NCBI RefSeq assembly: GCF_001429725.1
Contig: NZ_LMHV01000041.1
Location: forward strand, 124,001 to 188,000
Length of the DNA: 64,000 nucleotides
Origin: Rhizobium sp. Root708
Lineage (GTDB): Bacteria > Pseudomonadota > Alphaproteobacteria > Rhizobiales > Rhizobiaceae
Direction of reading: 5' to 3'
How positions within the stretch are numbered: position 1 is the stretch's first letter; each line of letters opens with the position of its first letter. Positions 37,113 through 46,107 of the stretch are shown here, one piece after another. Made by a program: the position numbers and the translations under genes. Under the pieces are notes generated by a model, which saw only the letters and a program-made list of their open reading frames with translations, made no database searches and had not been told where the DNA came from.

Positions 37113-38696
37113 ATGGCTATCGGCTTTGACGGGTTCTTTGCGAGACATGAGGCGGAACACCATGACCTGGTTTTCGGCGGTCTGTCTCTCCTGATCGGTT
37201 CAGCGGTATTTGCCGTCGATATGTTTACAGGGATCGAGGGTGCCGTCGCGGTCCTCTATTCGATGGCCCTTCTGTTCGCCGCCCAGGCCGCCAGTCGCAA
37301 AGCGTTAGTGGCGCTGTCTGCGATTTTCATCGCGCTTACCCTTTTCGCGTTCTTCTTTGGCCACGGTCCCGATCCCGACATGCAGGCATTCTTGCGGCTT
37401 GTCGTCGCCTTGGCCTCGCTTGGGGTAACGACAGCGTTGCTCGTCCGAAATGACCAGGCAAGGGCGGAGCTGTTGCGGATGAATTTCGCCCTTCGTGAAA
37501 GCGAAACGCGCTATCGCTCGATCTTCCACGGGACAAGGGTTGCTCTTTGGGAGCGTGACTATTCGCGCTTGCGCCACCATCTCGTCTCGCTGAAAGCGCG
37601 GGGCATCAGCGACGTCAAGCTTTACGCACGCGACAACCCGGAATTCATTCGGGACTGCATCGAGATGATCGAGATCGTCGCGGCCAATGCCGCCGCGAAT
37701 GACTTGCTGGGAACACCGCCCGATCACCCCTCCAGCTGCGCGATGGCCGGCTACATTCCGCCAGAGAGCGCGGCAATCACCGAGGTGCTTCAAGCGATCA
37801 TGGATGGCGCCTCTCATCTTGAACACAGTGCGGAAGTCATCAGCGAGAACGGCGAGACGAAGTCCGTTCTGCTCAGCATCGGTTTTCCCGACGATACGTC
37901 TGCGTTCAACCGTGTCGTCGTCAGTATGGTCGATGTCACGCAGAGGGAAGAGGCGCGCAAGACGCTGGCAGAGGCTCAGGCGGAGCTTAGCCGAGCATCG
38001 AAGGCAGCAACCGTCGGGGTTCTTTCCGCATCCCTTGCGCACGAACTCAACCAACCGCTCGGCGCAGTGGTGGTGAACTCGCAGACGCTGCTCAGGTGGC
38101 TGGCAAAAGACCCGCCGGATCTTGACGCGGCACGTCGCTCCGCGGAGCGCATCCTGCGTGACGGCAACCGCGCAAGCGACATCATCAAGAACACCCGGTC
38201 AATGCTATCAGCGACTCCGCCTGAGGCTGAGCATATCGATCTCAACGCCCTTCTCAGCGAAACCCTGACATTGATGGAGCATGATCTTCAGCGGGAACGC
38301 ACCGCCGTCGAAATTATCCAGGACGAGGAGATCTCTCCGGTATCCGGCATCAAGATCGAGATGCAGCAAGTCCTGATAAACCTCATCTCCAACGCGGCTC
38401 ATGCGATCGCCGCCGCCGCTGCAAAGCGAAGGCTCGTGACGATCACGTTAAGAAATGAAGCAGATGGAGAGCACGTTCTGATCTCCGTCCGCGACACCGG
38501 AAACGGCCTGGACCTGGAATCCACGCAGAAAATATTCATGCCATTCTTCACGACAAAAAAGAACGGAATGGGCATGGGCCTGTCGATCTGCAGGACCGCT
38601 ATCGAGGCCAGAGGAGGAACGCTCGAGGCGCGCAACCATCCCGAGGGAGGCGCAGTGTTTGAGATCCGGCTGCCCAAGGAGAAAGCTGATGCCTGA
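37113..38696 (+). CDS. Membrane-bound PAS histidine kinase (FixL-like)
   Basis: A 527-residue kinase. Three to four transmembrane helices in residues 20-110 form a MASE-like sensor. A PAS domain with the opening VALWERDYSRL follows (about 135-275), then a kinase core with His310 in LSASLAHELNQPLGAVV, NLISNAAHAI, VRDTGNGLD and MGMGLSICRT. The HELNQPL H-box is the FixL/DctB class. It is translated with its regulator: the stop overlaps the start at 38689 by 8 bases. It lacks the FixL His-heme motif, so it is not simply an oxygen sensor. Confidence 0.88.
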   Translation: MAIGFDGFFARHEAEHHDLVFGGLSLLIGSAVFAVDMFTGIEGAVAVLYSMALLFAAQAASRKALVALSAIFIALTLFAFFFGHGPDPDMQAFLRLVVALASLGVTTALLVRNDQARAELLRMNFALRESETRYRSIFHGTRVALWERDYSRLRHHLVSLKARGISDVKLYARDNPEFIRDCIEMIEIVAANAAANDLLGTPPDHPSSCAMAGYIPPESAAITEVLQAIMDGASHLEHSAEVISENGETKSVLLSIGFPDDTSAFNRVVVSMVDVTQREEARKTLAEAQAELSRASKAATVGVLSASLAHELNQPLGAVVVNSQTLLRWLAKDPPDLDAARRSAERILRDGNRASDIIKNTRSMLSATPPEAEHIDLNALLSETLTLMEHDLQRERTAVEIIQDEEISPVSGIKIEMQQVLINLISNAAHAIAAAAAKRRLVTITLRNEADGEHVLISVRDTGNGLDLESTQKIFMPFFTTKKNGMGMGLSICRTAIEARGGTLEARNHPEGGAVFEIRLPKEKADA

Positions 38697-39417
38697 ATCG
38701 ACCGCACCGGTGCGCGGCACCCGCGACCCAATCATCAATATCGTCGAGGACGACGTCTCAATGCGTGAGTCGTTGATCGATCTATTCCAATCGATGAACC
38801 TTCAGGCGACCGCATTTGCGAGCCCGGAGGAATTTCTTGAACGTGCGGAACTTGCCCGACCCGGCTGCATCGTTCTCGATGTCAGGCTTCCAGGGCTCAA
38901 CGGGCTGGATCTCCAGGAACATCTTGAGCGAAACGGCAGCATACTCCCGATCGTGTTTATGACCGGATTTGGCGATATCTCGATGAGCGTCAGGGCAATG
39001 AAAGCCGGCGCGATCGATTTCCTGACAAAGCCATTCCGAGATCAGGATATGCTGGACTCGGTGCTGGCGGCGATCGAGCAGGATTCAGTCCGCCGCAAGA
39101 AGATGTGCGACGTTGATCGCTTCAGTTCTCGGATGGACACTCTGTCTCCCCGGGAGCGAGACGTCCTGGAGGCGGTTGTTGAGGGGCTGATGAACAAGCA
39201 AATTGCCTACAAGCTCGGGATCAGCGAAATCACTGTAAAGCTGCACCGCGCGAGCATGATGAAGAAGATGGAGGTGACCTCTGTCGCTGAACTGGTTCGT
39301 GCCAACGAGCGCGTGAGCCGTCATCGGGCGCTGAAGAAGCAAGCAGACGACAAGCGCCCGGCAAACAGCGCGTTGCGCAGCGGGCAAGGCGATATAGCAC
39401 TGCCTCCCCGCGGTTAA
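38689..39417 (+). CDS. FixJ-family (LuxR-type) response regulator
   Basis: A 242-residue regulator with a receiver (EDD at residues 20-22, Asp64 in CIVLDVRLPGLNG, Lys in LTKPFRDQD) and a C-terminal LuxR helix-turn-helix (about 148-205, LSPRERDVLEAVVEGLMNKQ). It is coupled to the kinase at 37113 by an 8-base overlap, so they form a pair. The tail after residue 215 is Lys-rich and probably disordered. Targets are unknown. Confidence 0.9.
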   Translation: MPESTAPVRGTRDPIINIVEDDVSMRESLIDLFQSMNLQATAFASPEEFLERAELARPGCIVLDVRLPGLNGLDLQEHLERNGSILPIVFMTGFGDISMSVRAMKAGAIDFLTKPFRDQDMLDSVLAAIEQDSVRRKKMCDVDRFSSRMDTLSPRERDVLEAVVEGLMNKQIAYKLGISEITVKLHRASMMKKMEVTSVAELVRANERVSRHRALKKQADDKRPANSALRSGQGDIALPPRG

Positions 39418-39578
39418 TGTTAGGATGAAACGGTCGGCGCTCATCTCAACAGAAGCTCTCAACGCAGGATGCCATCGTGTGCGTAGGCGTGCCCACTCGT
39501 CCACGCTCGCGGATGTGCCGTCTACGCGGGTCTTGCACACAGGCTGGATTGATATCCGTGGCCTATCCGCGAGCGAGC

Positions 39579-40475
39579 TCAATCCCACCGGATTTCCTTG
39601 ATGAGATCTACGAAGGCGCGGAGTTTTGCGGGGATATGACGCCGGCCGGGGTAATAAAGGCATAGTCCCGGATAGGGCGACGTCCAGTCTGACAGGATCC
39701 GCACGAGGCGTCCGGAAGCGAGGTCCTCGCCTACCTGCCACTCGTTGAGATAGGCAATGCCTGCACCCGCTCTTGTCGCTTGCAGCATTATGTCGCTCTC
39801 GTCGAGAACGAGCCGGCCTGGGACGTTCATCGTGAATGTCTCCCCGCGCCGCTCGAACTCCCAATGATATATTTCCCCGCTCGCCATGCGGCCTCGGATG
39901 CACTCATGATTTTGCAAATCGGCAGGAACGCGCGGTTGGCCGTGTGCGGCGAAATACTCGGGCGACGCAACGATCGCGGGCCGGACGAAGCGGCTGATCG
40001 GAACCACAATCATGTCCGGCGGAACAGCTTCCAATATACGGATACCCGCATCGAAACCCCGAGCATTGATGTCCACCAATGCACCTTCCGTGACGATCTC
40101 CAGCGACATCTTCGGGTGACGGCGCAGATATTCCAGCACGAGCTGAGAGAGGACCATACGAGCAGCGCCGAGCGATGTGTTGATCCGCAGTATTCCGGTC
40201 GGCTCGGCACGATGTTCATCCGCAAGATCAAGCGCATTACGGATGGCTGCCAATGCCGGCGTGATCTCGGCAACGAACTGCTCTCCTGCCGAGGATAACG
40301 CCACACTGCGCGTCGTGCGATTGAAGAGACGCACGCCGATCCGCGCCTCCAACGCTCCTATTTGCTGGCTAAGAGCCGACGCCGATATTCCAAGTTCGCG
40401 CGCCGCGGCGCGGAATCCGCCATGTGCCGCGACCGTCATGACCGCCTCCAGCTCCGCCAGGGTCCCACGCATCAT
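39579..40475 (-). CDS. LysR-family transcriptional regulator
   Basis: A 298-residue regulator starting MMRGTLAELEAVMTVAAHGG. The helix-turn-helix spans about residues 20-75 (FRAAARELGISASALSQQIG) and contains RLFNRTTRSVALS. The C-terminal half is the substrate-binding-protein-like co-inducer domain. The start at 40475 is used because family members begin close to the HTH; upstream codons look non-coding. It is divergent from the aldehyde dehydrogenase gene with 96 bases between, so it probably controls it. Confidence 0.9.
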   Translation of the reverse strand: MMRGTLAELEAVMTVAAHGGFRAAARELGISASALSQQIGALEARIGVRLFNRTTRSVALSSAGEQFVAEITPALAAIRNALDLADEHRAEPTGILRINTSLGAARMVLSQLVLEYLRRHPKMSLEIVTEGALVDINARGFDAGIRILEAVPPDMIVVPISRFVRPAIVASPEYFAAHGQPRVPADLQNHECIRGRMASGEIYHWEFERRGETFTMNVPGRLVLDESDIMLQATRAGAGIAYLNEWQVGEDLASGRLVRILSDWTSPYPGLCLYYPGRRHIPAKLRAFVDLIKEIRWD

Positions 40476-40571
40476 TGTCCGTAATTCCTTATCGGCTTGT
40501 CCGTATTTGACCAGCTTATCAGAGCAATCGACGATGGCTAGATGAAGGGCATCACTTCCACGGAGACAGAA

Positions 40572-41987
40572 ATGCACACCATCGAAAAGATCTACATCGA
40601 CGGCCAGTTCATCATCCCGCATGGGACAGAAACCGCCGATCTCTTCAATCCCTCGACCGAGGAAAAGATAGGCACGGTACGGCTTGGTGACGTGGAGGAT
40701 GCCCGGGCGGCCATTGCGGCGGCCAAGCGCGCGTTTCCGGCCTTTTCCCGCAGCAGCAAAGCCGAACGCATCGCCATTCTGAAGCGCCTAAGCGCGGCAA
40801 TCGCTGCGCGTAGCGAGGAACTCACTGCCGCCATGGTCGAGGAATACGGCGCTCCGCAGTATTTTACCGGCTTCTCGGTTGCAAATGCCTCGGCGACTTT
40901 TCTGACCCTCGCGAAGGTGCTCGAGGATTACGAATTCACGCAGCGCATCGGCCGCGCCGAGGTGACGATGCAGCCTGTTGGGATCGCCGCGGCAATCACC
41001 CCCTGGAACAACAACTACGGCTTCATCTGCACCAAGCTTGCGACCGCAATCGCAGCAGGAACGACACTCGTCATGAAGCCGAGCGAGATGAGCGCAATCC
41101 AGACGCAACTGCTGACCGAATGCCTGCACGAAGCCGATGTGCCCAAAGGGGTATTCAATATCGTCAACGGCCGCGGAGACGTGGTCGGGGCGGAGTTCAG
41201 CCGTCATCCCGACATCGCGAAGGTAACCTTCACTGGATCGACGGCAGTCGGCAAGGAAATCCTTCGCGTCGGCGCCGAAACGCTGAAGCGCGTGACGCTT
41301 GAACTCGGCGGCAAGGGACCGAACATCATTGTCGAAGATGCCGATCTCAATACGGTCATCCCCAATGTGCTGATGATGGGTCTGATGAACAGCGGGCAGG
41401 CGTGCGTGGCCGGCACCCGCGTTCTGGTCCCGGAGAGCAGGATGGATGAGGTGCTGGAACGGCTCAAGGACGGGATCAAGACCTTCAAACCTGGTGAACC
41501 CACCAAGGCCGAGGTGATGATTGGACCGATGGTCAGCAGCAAGCAATACGAGCGTGTGCAGTCCTACATTCAGCTTGGTCTCGAGGAGGGAGCTGAATTG
41601 CTTGCGGGAGGACCGGGGCGTCCCGAAGGCATCGATCGCGGCTGGTTCTCGCAGCCGACAATCTTCACGAAGGTCAACAACACCATGCGGATCGCTCGCG
41701 AGGAGATCTTCGGACCGGTCCTGTGCGTCATTCCTTACCGGGATGAGGAGGAAGCCATCCAGATCGCCAACGATACGAGCTACGGCCTCCAGGCCTACCT
41801 CAATGGCAGCGACATGGCTCACATGCGGGAATTGGCGGAACGCATCGACACGGGTCGTGTCGTCATAAATGCAGCTCCGCACGAGCCGCTCGCACCCTTC
41901 GGCGGCTTCAAGCAATCGGGTATCGGACGCGAGTATGGTGTGTTCGGACTGGAGGCTTTCCTGGAGCGCAAGGCCGTGCTCGCATAA
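40572..41987 (+). CDS. NAD(P)-dependent aldehyde dehydrogenase
   Basis: A 471-residue ALDH. The catalytic Cys278 is in NSGQACVAGTR and the general base Glu244 in TLELGGKGPN. Cofactor motifs ITPWNNNYG and FTGSTAVGKEI are present, as is the EEIFGPVL near-C-terminal block. It should oxidise an aldehyde to the acid. Which aldehyde is unknown; aromatic or aliphatic are both possible. It is divergent from a LysR regulator. The start at 40572 (MHTIEKIYIDGQ) has a CGGAGA site. A hairpin lies just after it. Confidence 0.9.
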   Translation: MHTIEKIYIDGQFIIPHGTETADLFNPSTEEKIGTVRLGDVEDARAAIAAAKRAFPAFSRSSKAERIAILKRLSAAIAARSEELTAAMVEEYGAPQYFTGFSVANASATFLTLAKVLEDYEFTQRIGRAEVTMQPVGIAAAITPWNNNYGFICTKLATAIAAGTTLVMKPSEMSAIQTQLLTECLHEADVPKGVFNIVNGRGDVVGAEFSRHPDIAKVTFTGSTAVGKEILRVGAETLKRVTLELGGKGPNIIVEDADLNTVIPNVLMMGLMNSGQACVAGTRVLVPESRMDEVLERLKDGIKTFKPGEPTKAEVMIGPMVSSKQYERVQSYIQLGLEEGAELLAGGPGRPEGIDRGWFSQPTIFTKVNNTMRIAREEIFGPVLCVIPYRDEEEAIQIANDTSYGLQAYLNGSDMAHMRELAERIDTGRVVINAAPHEPLAPFGGFKQSGIGREYGVFGLEAFLERKAVLA

Positions 41988-42295
41988 GGAGCTTGGCAAC
42001 CGTGGGCCGGATTCATTTCGAGGCCGGCCCACGTTGGCGATGCAGCGAAAAATCGAACCAACGTAGAAACGGTACCGCAGCGATTGCCCGCGAAGCTGTA
42101 CCAAGGCTTATCCCCACACGATTTCATGAAGCTCGGCCTCGCGTTTCTTCCTCAACAAACCTCTTCCAGGAAGTCAGGCGAGACGTATCGCGGAAGTGCC
42201 AGTGTTAAATCTGTAGCACTTGATGCGGAGGCTGTAATAGCTCCAAAGCCTGCCGGCTCAATTCTCCTGAAACCGCAATTCTAGGAGAATGCACA
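41988..42295 (+). other. Intergenic region with hairpin after ALDH
   Basis: About 310 bases between ALDH and the next rightward gene. A 10-bp inverted repeat (CGTGGGCCGG at 42001-42010 and CCGGCCCACG at 42024-42033) lies 13 bases after the ALDH stop and may terminate its transcript. No small gene was recognised in the rest. Confidence 0.5.
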
Positions 42296-43297
42296 ATGGG
42301 TAATAGAGACGAATTCGCAGGCTCGATTTGTGTCGTGGGGCCGGGCGCAATCGGCATCACGATCGCCGCCCGCCTTTGCCTGGCGGGTCTCGCGCCGAAC
42401 CTCGTCGCCCGTGGCGAGAGCATCGGCTTCATTAAACGAAATGGTATCAGATTGTTTGATCTGGAAGGAGAGCATCATAGTCACGTCAGCGTCGGCCGCG
42501 CTGGCGATTTCGGACCGCAGGACATCGTGTTTCTTTGCCCGAAGTCGCAAGACATGCCGGAGATGGCCAAGGATATTCAGCCGCTCATCGCGGACCACAC
42601 CATGATCGTGCCGCTTATAAACGGGATTCCCTGGTGGTATTTTGACGGCGAGGGAGACCGCTGGGGCGGCTTCGACATCACCTCCGTTGATCCCGACCAT
42701 GCGCTAAAGAAGCTCATTCCATCGCGTCAGGTTATCGGCACCACGACGATGATCGCCGCGGAACGCTTGCGAGTGGGCACCGCCCGCACAATCCATCCGA
42801 TGCATCTGACGATTGGCGAACTGAACGATCATCCATCCAAGCGCTTGGAAGAACTCGCCGGGATATTGAGGCGCTCGGGTATCGACGTCCGCGTTGCATC
42901 ACGCATCAGGGATGCCGTCTGGACCAAGGTCGTACGAAACCTAATTTCCAATCCCGTGACTGCAATTACCGGTGCAACGCTGGGCGAGAACTTTGGAGAC
43001 GAACATCTCGCAGCGATCAGCCAGCAGATGCTCCACGAAGTTCTTCCGGTTATCGCCGCATACGGATCGAAGCTTGAGTTGGACCCGGATGAAATCCTCG
43101 AATCCGGGCGTCGGCTCGGAGAGGTCAAGACCTCCATGCTGCAGGATTTCGAGCGCGGCAGTCCTCTGGAGTTGGCCGCAATCTGCGACGCGGTAATCGA
43201 ACTGGCCGACCGGCGCGGTATCGATCTTCCCATTGTTCGTGCGATCACCGGAATCGCGCATTTTAAAAGCCGAGATCGGCGCCGCGACGTTGCCTAA
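42296..43297 (+). CDS. Ketopantoate-reductase-family dehydrogenase (PanE/ApbA-like)
   Basis: A 333-residue protein with a Rossmann loop CVVGPGAIGITIAARL and a C-terminal all-helical domain. It contains the family Lys in WTKVVRNLISNPVTAITG and a Glu/Asp-rich region. 2-dehydropantoate 2-reductases reduce ketopantoate to pantoate with NADPH, but rhizobia carry several paralogues with other substrates. No pantothenate gene is nearby, so the true substrate is open. It stands alone after ALDH. Confidence 0.82.
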   Translation: MGNRDEFAGSICVVGPGAIGITIAARLCLAGLAPNLVARGESIGFIKRNGIRLFDLEGEHHSHVSVGRAGDFGPQDIVFLCPKSQDMPEMAKDIQPLIADHTMIVPLINGIPWWYFDGEGDRWGGFDITSVDPDHALKKLIPSRQVIGTTTMIAAERLRVGTARTIHPMHLTIGELNDHPSKRLEELAGILRRSGIDVRVASRIRDAVWTKVVRNLISNPVTAITGATLGENFGDEHLAAISQQMLHEVLPVIAAYGSKLELDPDEILESGRRLGEVKTSMLQDFERGSPLELAAICDAVIELADRRGIDLPIVRAITGIAHFKSRDRRRDVA

Positions 43298-43384
43298 CCG
43301 GCTCGATCGCGCCCCGTTTCATCATGCGGATCGGCTGTGTAGCGCCAATCTCGAGCCGATCGCGACCTCACGAATTAAGCACCA

Positions 43385-43672
43385 ATGACATTTGAGTTTG
43401 TGGCAATGAATGCATTTTTTACGACCGTCTTCGGCACGGTGGAACTTGGAATTGTCGACGAAGTGCTCACCGAGTGGCGAAACGAACGCTTGTTGGATTT
43501 GCACGATCCCGACGTTGAACTGGCGGCCGCGATCCTGATCCACTTGTTCCGTGAAGGACACCGAACCACACCAGGGCTTCGAAACGCCGCATCCTGCCAC
43601 AAGTGGCTCTCGGAACATACGTTTCGAGACATTCCCGCATACGCCTCCGTGGCGGATATGCGAACGAGTTGA
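43385..43672 (+). CDS. Small hypothetical protein
   Basis: A 95-codon frame (or 88 codons from the ATG at 43406) reading FFTTVFGTVELGIVDEVLTE, then a DPDVELAAAILIHLFREGHR block. It has an orderly helical pattern and resembles a family of small rhizobial proteins of unknown function. No strong ribosome site was seen, and it sits in a stretch with decayed genes, so it may itself be a remnant. Confidence 0.4.
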   Translation: MTFEFVAMNAFFTTVFGTVELGIVDEVLTEWRNERLLDLHDPDVELAAAILIHLFREGHRTTPGLRNAASCHKWLSEHTFRDIPAYASVADMRTS

Positions 43673-43754
43673 CTGCCTCCGGTGACCGTCGAACGGTCGA
43701 AGCCGTTTGACCGCATCGACGTGTTGTAGCAGGCCAATAGCGAGGGCGCGTACT

Positions 43755-43949
43755 TTACGCGCGCTGTCGGACGCGTCGCGCGGCTGCTTCGAGAAGTTCG
43801 GTCTCGAAAGAGTTGTCGCGATCGACGGTTTTGAACAGCTTGAAATTATCGGTGTAGTCGACGTTCACGCTGATCAGCACCGAGCCGGCTGTTTCGAAGG
43901 CCTTGTGCAGCGTCGGTCCGATGTCATGGCAGCGAAAGGCGTGTTCCAA
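43755..43949 (-). pseudogene. Fragment of acetolactate synthase C-terminus
   Basis: A leftward reading frame of about 64 codons contains DIGPTLHKAFETAGSVLISV followed by NVDYTDNFKLF. This matches the C-terminal part of catabolic acetolactate synthases, where VDYxDNxxLF is conserved. The rest of the roughly 550-residue enzyme is missing. It directly follows a fragment of acetolactate decarboxylase on the same strand, so an acetoin-forming operon has been deleted and fused here. Confidence 0.6.
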
Positions 43950-43952
43950 TCA

Positions 43953-44138
43953 TCTCGCACGACGCGAGCGGAACCGTCCGATCTCAGCTGATAGAAAACG
44001 CCACCGAAGCCGATCATCTCATCGTCAAGATTGCTGAAAGTGCCGAGGCCGAAATCGCCATAGGTCGTCTCACCGACTTACACACTGTCCGCGAGTGCGG
44101 AAATCGTCGAGGTCTGATATCCTATTGAATGCTCCACT
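43953..44138 (-). pseudogene. Degraded acetolactate decarboxylase N-terminal fragment
   Basis: Reading leftward, the frame gives YQTSTISALADSV, an in-frame TAA, then VGETTYGDFGLGTFSNLDDE followed by MIGFGGVFYQLRSDGSA. The blocks GDFGLGTF and LDxEM are hallmarks of acetolactate decarboxylase (BudA/AlsD), which makes acetoin from acetolactate. The stop codon and the missing C-terminal two thirds (with the zinc-binding histidines) mean it is inactive. It abuts an acetolactate synthase remnant. Confidence 0.7.
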
Positions 44139-44248
44139 ATCGTAGCTCGCTGGGTCACCGGCCGCGCCGAGGCACGGTGCATCGGCTCGCGGGCCTGGCC
44201 GGCGTCAACGTCGCCGACAGGCCCTACTAAATCTTCAGAATTGCTCCG

Positions 44249-45133
44249 CTACCCGGCCTGCGGCACGCCGATGGTTCCTACGAATTCTCTGACGACGGAG
44301 CAAAACTCCTCGGATTCTTCCATGAACAGGAAGTGTCCCGATGCAGCGAACTCGACCAATGTCGATCGCGGAATATTCTTGGCGAGAAAACGACTTGCCC
44401 GCGGCGGGCACACCCAATCATACCTGCCGACTAGCACCAGCGCGGGCACGACGATTTCCTGCAGTCGAGACCTAACGTCGTAGCTCGGGGCAATGTCATG
44501 CATAAAGTGCCGCATCATCCCGATGTCGGCGGAACAAAGGTCGAGAAGCTGCGGGACGCGATCCATATTGGCGGGTGCCGCGTAATAGGGTGCCACCTCG
44601 GTGAAGAACAACGCGATCGTCTCCGACGTGATTTCTCCGGAGAAGATTCGTGCAGCCGCTGCCAAGGCATCCGGCGACGCTCGAGATGCCAGCGGCGGAG
44701 CGACCGTCCCACCGTCGTCATCCAGCGAAGCGGTCGTCGGGCTGCTGCCGCAGAGAATGAGACCGCCGGTAAACGATGGATACTTCAGCGCGAGATGCAG
44801 GGCTACGAAGCCGCCGGCCGAATGCCCGAACACGATGGGCGAGGAAATGCCGAGGTGCCCGCACAAGGAAACGACGTCATCAGCCATCTGCTCCAAGGTA
44901 CAGGTGCTGAGATCCGGCCTGCCCGATCGGCCCTGCCCCCTCAGATCGACAAAGATGATCTGCGCTATGTCACTGAGTTTGCCGAGATCCGGCCGCAGGT
45001 AGGCGTGATCGAAGCCCAGGCCTCCATGCAAAACGATGATGGAGGGCTTGGGGCTGAGCCGATTTCCCTCAATGGAGAAACCGCTGCCTTCGATATCGAA
45101 GAAAATTTCCGTGCCGTTTAATTTAGCGTACAT
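44249..45133 (-). CDS. Alpha/beta hydrolase, proline-iminopeptidase-like
   Basis: A 294-residue hydrolase with the oxyanion motif VLHGGLGFDH, a DLRGQGRSGRPD strand-turn, the nucleophile elbow FGHSAGGFVALH (Ser about residue 116), the acid in LVGRYDWVCP and the catalytic His in AASGHFLFMEE. No signal peptide, so cytoplasmic. The cap domain is of the iminopeptidase/hydrolase type, but peptide, ester or lactone substrates are all possible. It lies beside decayed acetoin genes and does not obviously share a pathway with them. Confidence 0.85.
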   Translation of the reverse strand: MYAKLNGTEIFFDIEGSGFSIEGNRLSPKPSIIVLHGGLGFDHAYLRPDLGKLSDIAQIIFVDLRGQGRSGRPDLSTCTLEQMADDVVSLCGHLGISSPIVFGHSAGGFVALHLALKYPSFTGGLILCGSSPTTASLDDDGGTVAPPLASRASPDALAAAARIFSGEITSETIALFFTEVAPYYAAPANMDRVPQLLDLCSADIGMMRHFMHDIAPSYDVRSRLQEIVVPALVLVGRYDWVCPPRASRFLAKNIPRSTLVEFAASGHFLFMEESEEFCSVVREFVGTIGVPQAG

Positions 45134-45277
45134 CGCACTGCCTTGTTTTTTGGAAGACCCGTTCGAATTCTGGGGCGAGCAGATCGATCCAAGGTTTCAA
45201 CGGGCCTGTATCGCACTACAGTTGCAACGACGGACCGAGGGACTGCAGGGCTCGGTGTGACCGCGGATGGGACCGGC

Positions 45278-45991
45278 CTACTGCCAAGCCCCGTTCGGCA
45301 ATTGCCCATGATACGGAGTGTCCCGGCAGTCACCCCAGGGTCCCAACCAGAAACCCGGAGGGCACGCGCTCGGAGGATAATAGGGATCATAATAGGAAGG
45401 CTCTGCGTAAACCGGACGCGGCGGATGAGCGAGCTGCGCCGCAGCGACCGCGCCCGTTGCCAGGCCAAGCCCGTACCAGCCCGCATTGTTCCAGCCGTGC
45501 CAATGATCGACAAAGAGGGCGGCGGGTCCGCTCGCACCGTTCAAGCTTCCCTCGAGCACAGTGACATCGAAAGTCAGCGTGTCGCCTGCGAGCGCGGCGG
45601 ACTTCAGCGTTACGACCGCATCACTGATATCGGATCTGCCGTTCAGCACCGAGATCGTCGCGTTCGGCGGGTCCACAGCAAAACTGTCGGGTCCCTGGTC
45701 CCACTGCTTGATGAGGTCTTCAGTCGAAAGGTGGCCGGCTGCCTGGGTGGGCCTATCGGCGAAGACGATCGAGTTTGGGGACACGCCGGTCAGAATAAGC
45801 TTGTTCCCTTCGAGCGTCGCCGCTTTTGAATCGATCACGAGTAGCGACGCCGCAGGCTCCTGTCGAGACGTCTGACCGACTATCTTCTGCGCGTGGATCT
45901 TGGCGGAGCGCTCATTCTCCATCGCCAGCGCATCCGAGGCGATAAGCCCAAACGAAATGAGCGCCAAACAAAATGCTGATTTCACTCTCAT
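45278..45991 (-). CDS. Secreted protein with Cys-Pro-Gly C-terminal motif
   Basis: A 237-residue exported protein. A signal peptide (MRVKSAFCLALISFGLIASD, ending ALA) precedes a beta-rich middle region of about 110 residues. A Gly/Ala hydrophobic hinge (GLGLATGAVAAAQL) then leads to a Tyr/Pro-rich tail ending SACPPGFWLGPWGDCRDTPY and LPNGAWQ. The tail is a recurrent motif of small rhizobial exported proteins of unknown role (GCG-CRPN-like). The start at 45991 is preferred over an in-frame upstream Met because it gives a clean signal peptide. Confidence 0.7.
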   Translation of the reverse strand: MRVKSAFCLALISFGLIASDALAMENERSAKIHAQKIVGQTSRQEPAASLLVIDSKAATLEGNKLILTGVSPNSIVFADRPTQAAGHLSTEDLIKQWDQGPDSFAVDPPNATISVLNGRSDISDAVVTLKSAALAGDTLTFDVTVLEGSLNGASGPAALFVDHWHGWNNAGWYGLGLATGAVAAAQLAHPPRPVYAEPSYYDPYYPPSACPPGFWLGPWGDCRDTPYHGQLPNGAWQ

Positions 45992-46107
45992 CGAAATTCT
46001 TTCTACGGGTCGTGCTACGAGCGCGCCATTGAGAGTGCGTGGACAGATGTGCCCACGCACCCTGACTTCATAAAAGTCTGCACGGTCGCCTTATGGATGA
46101 CGGGTGA

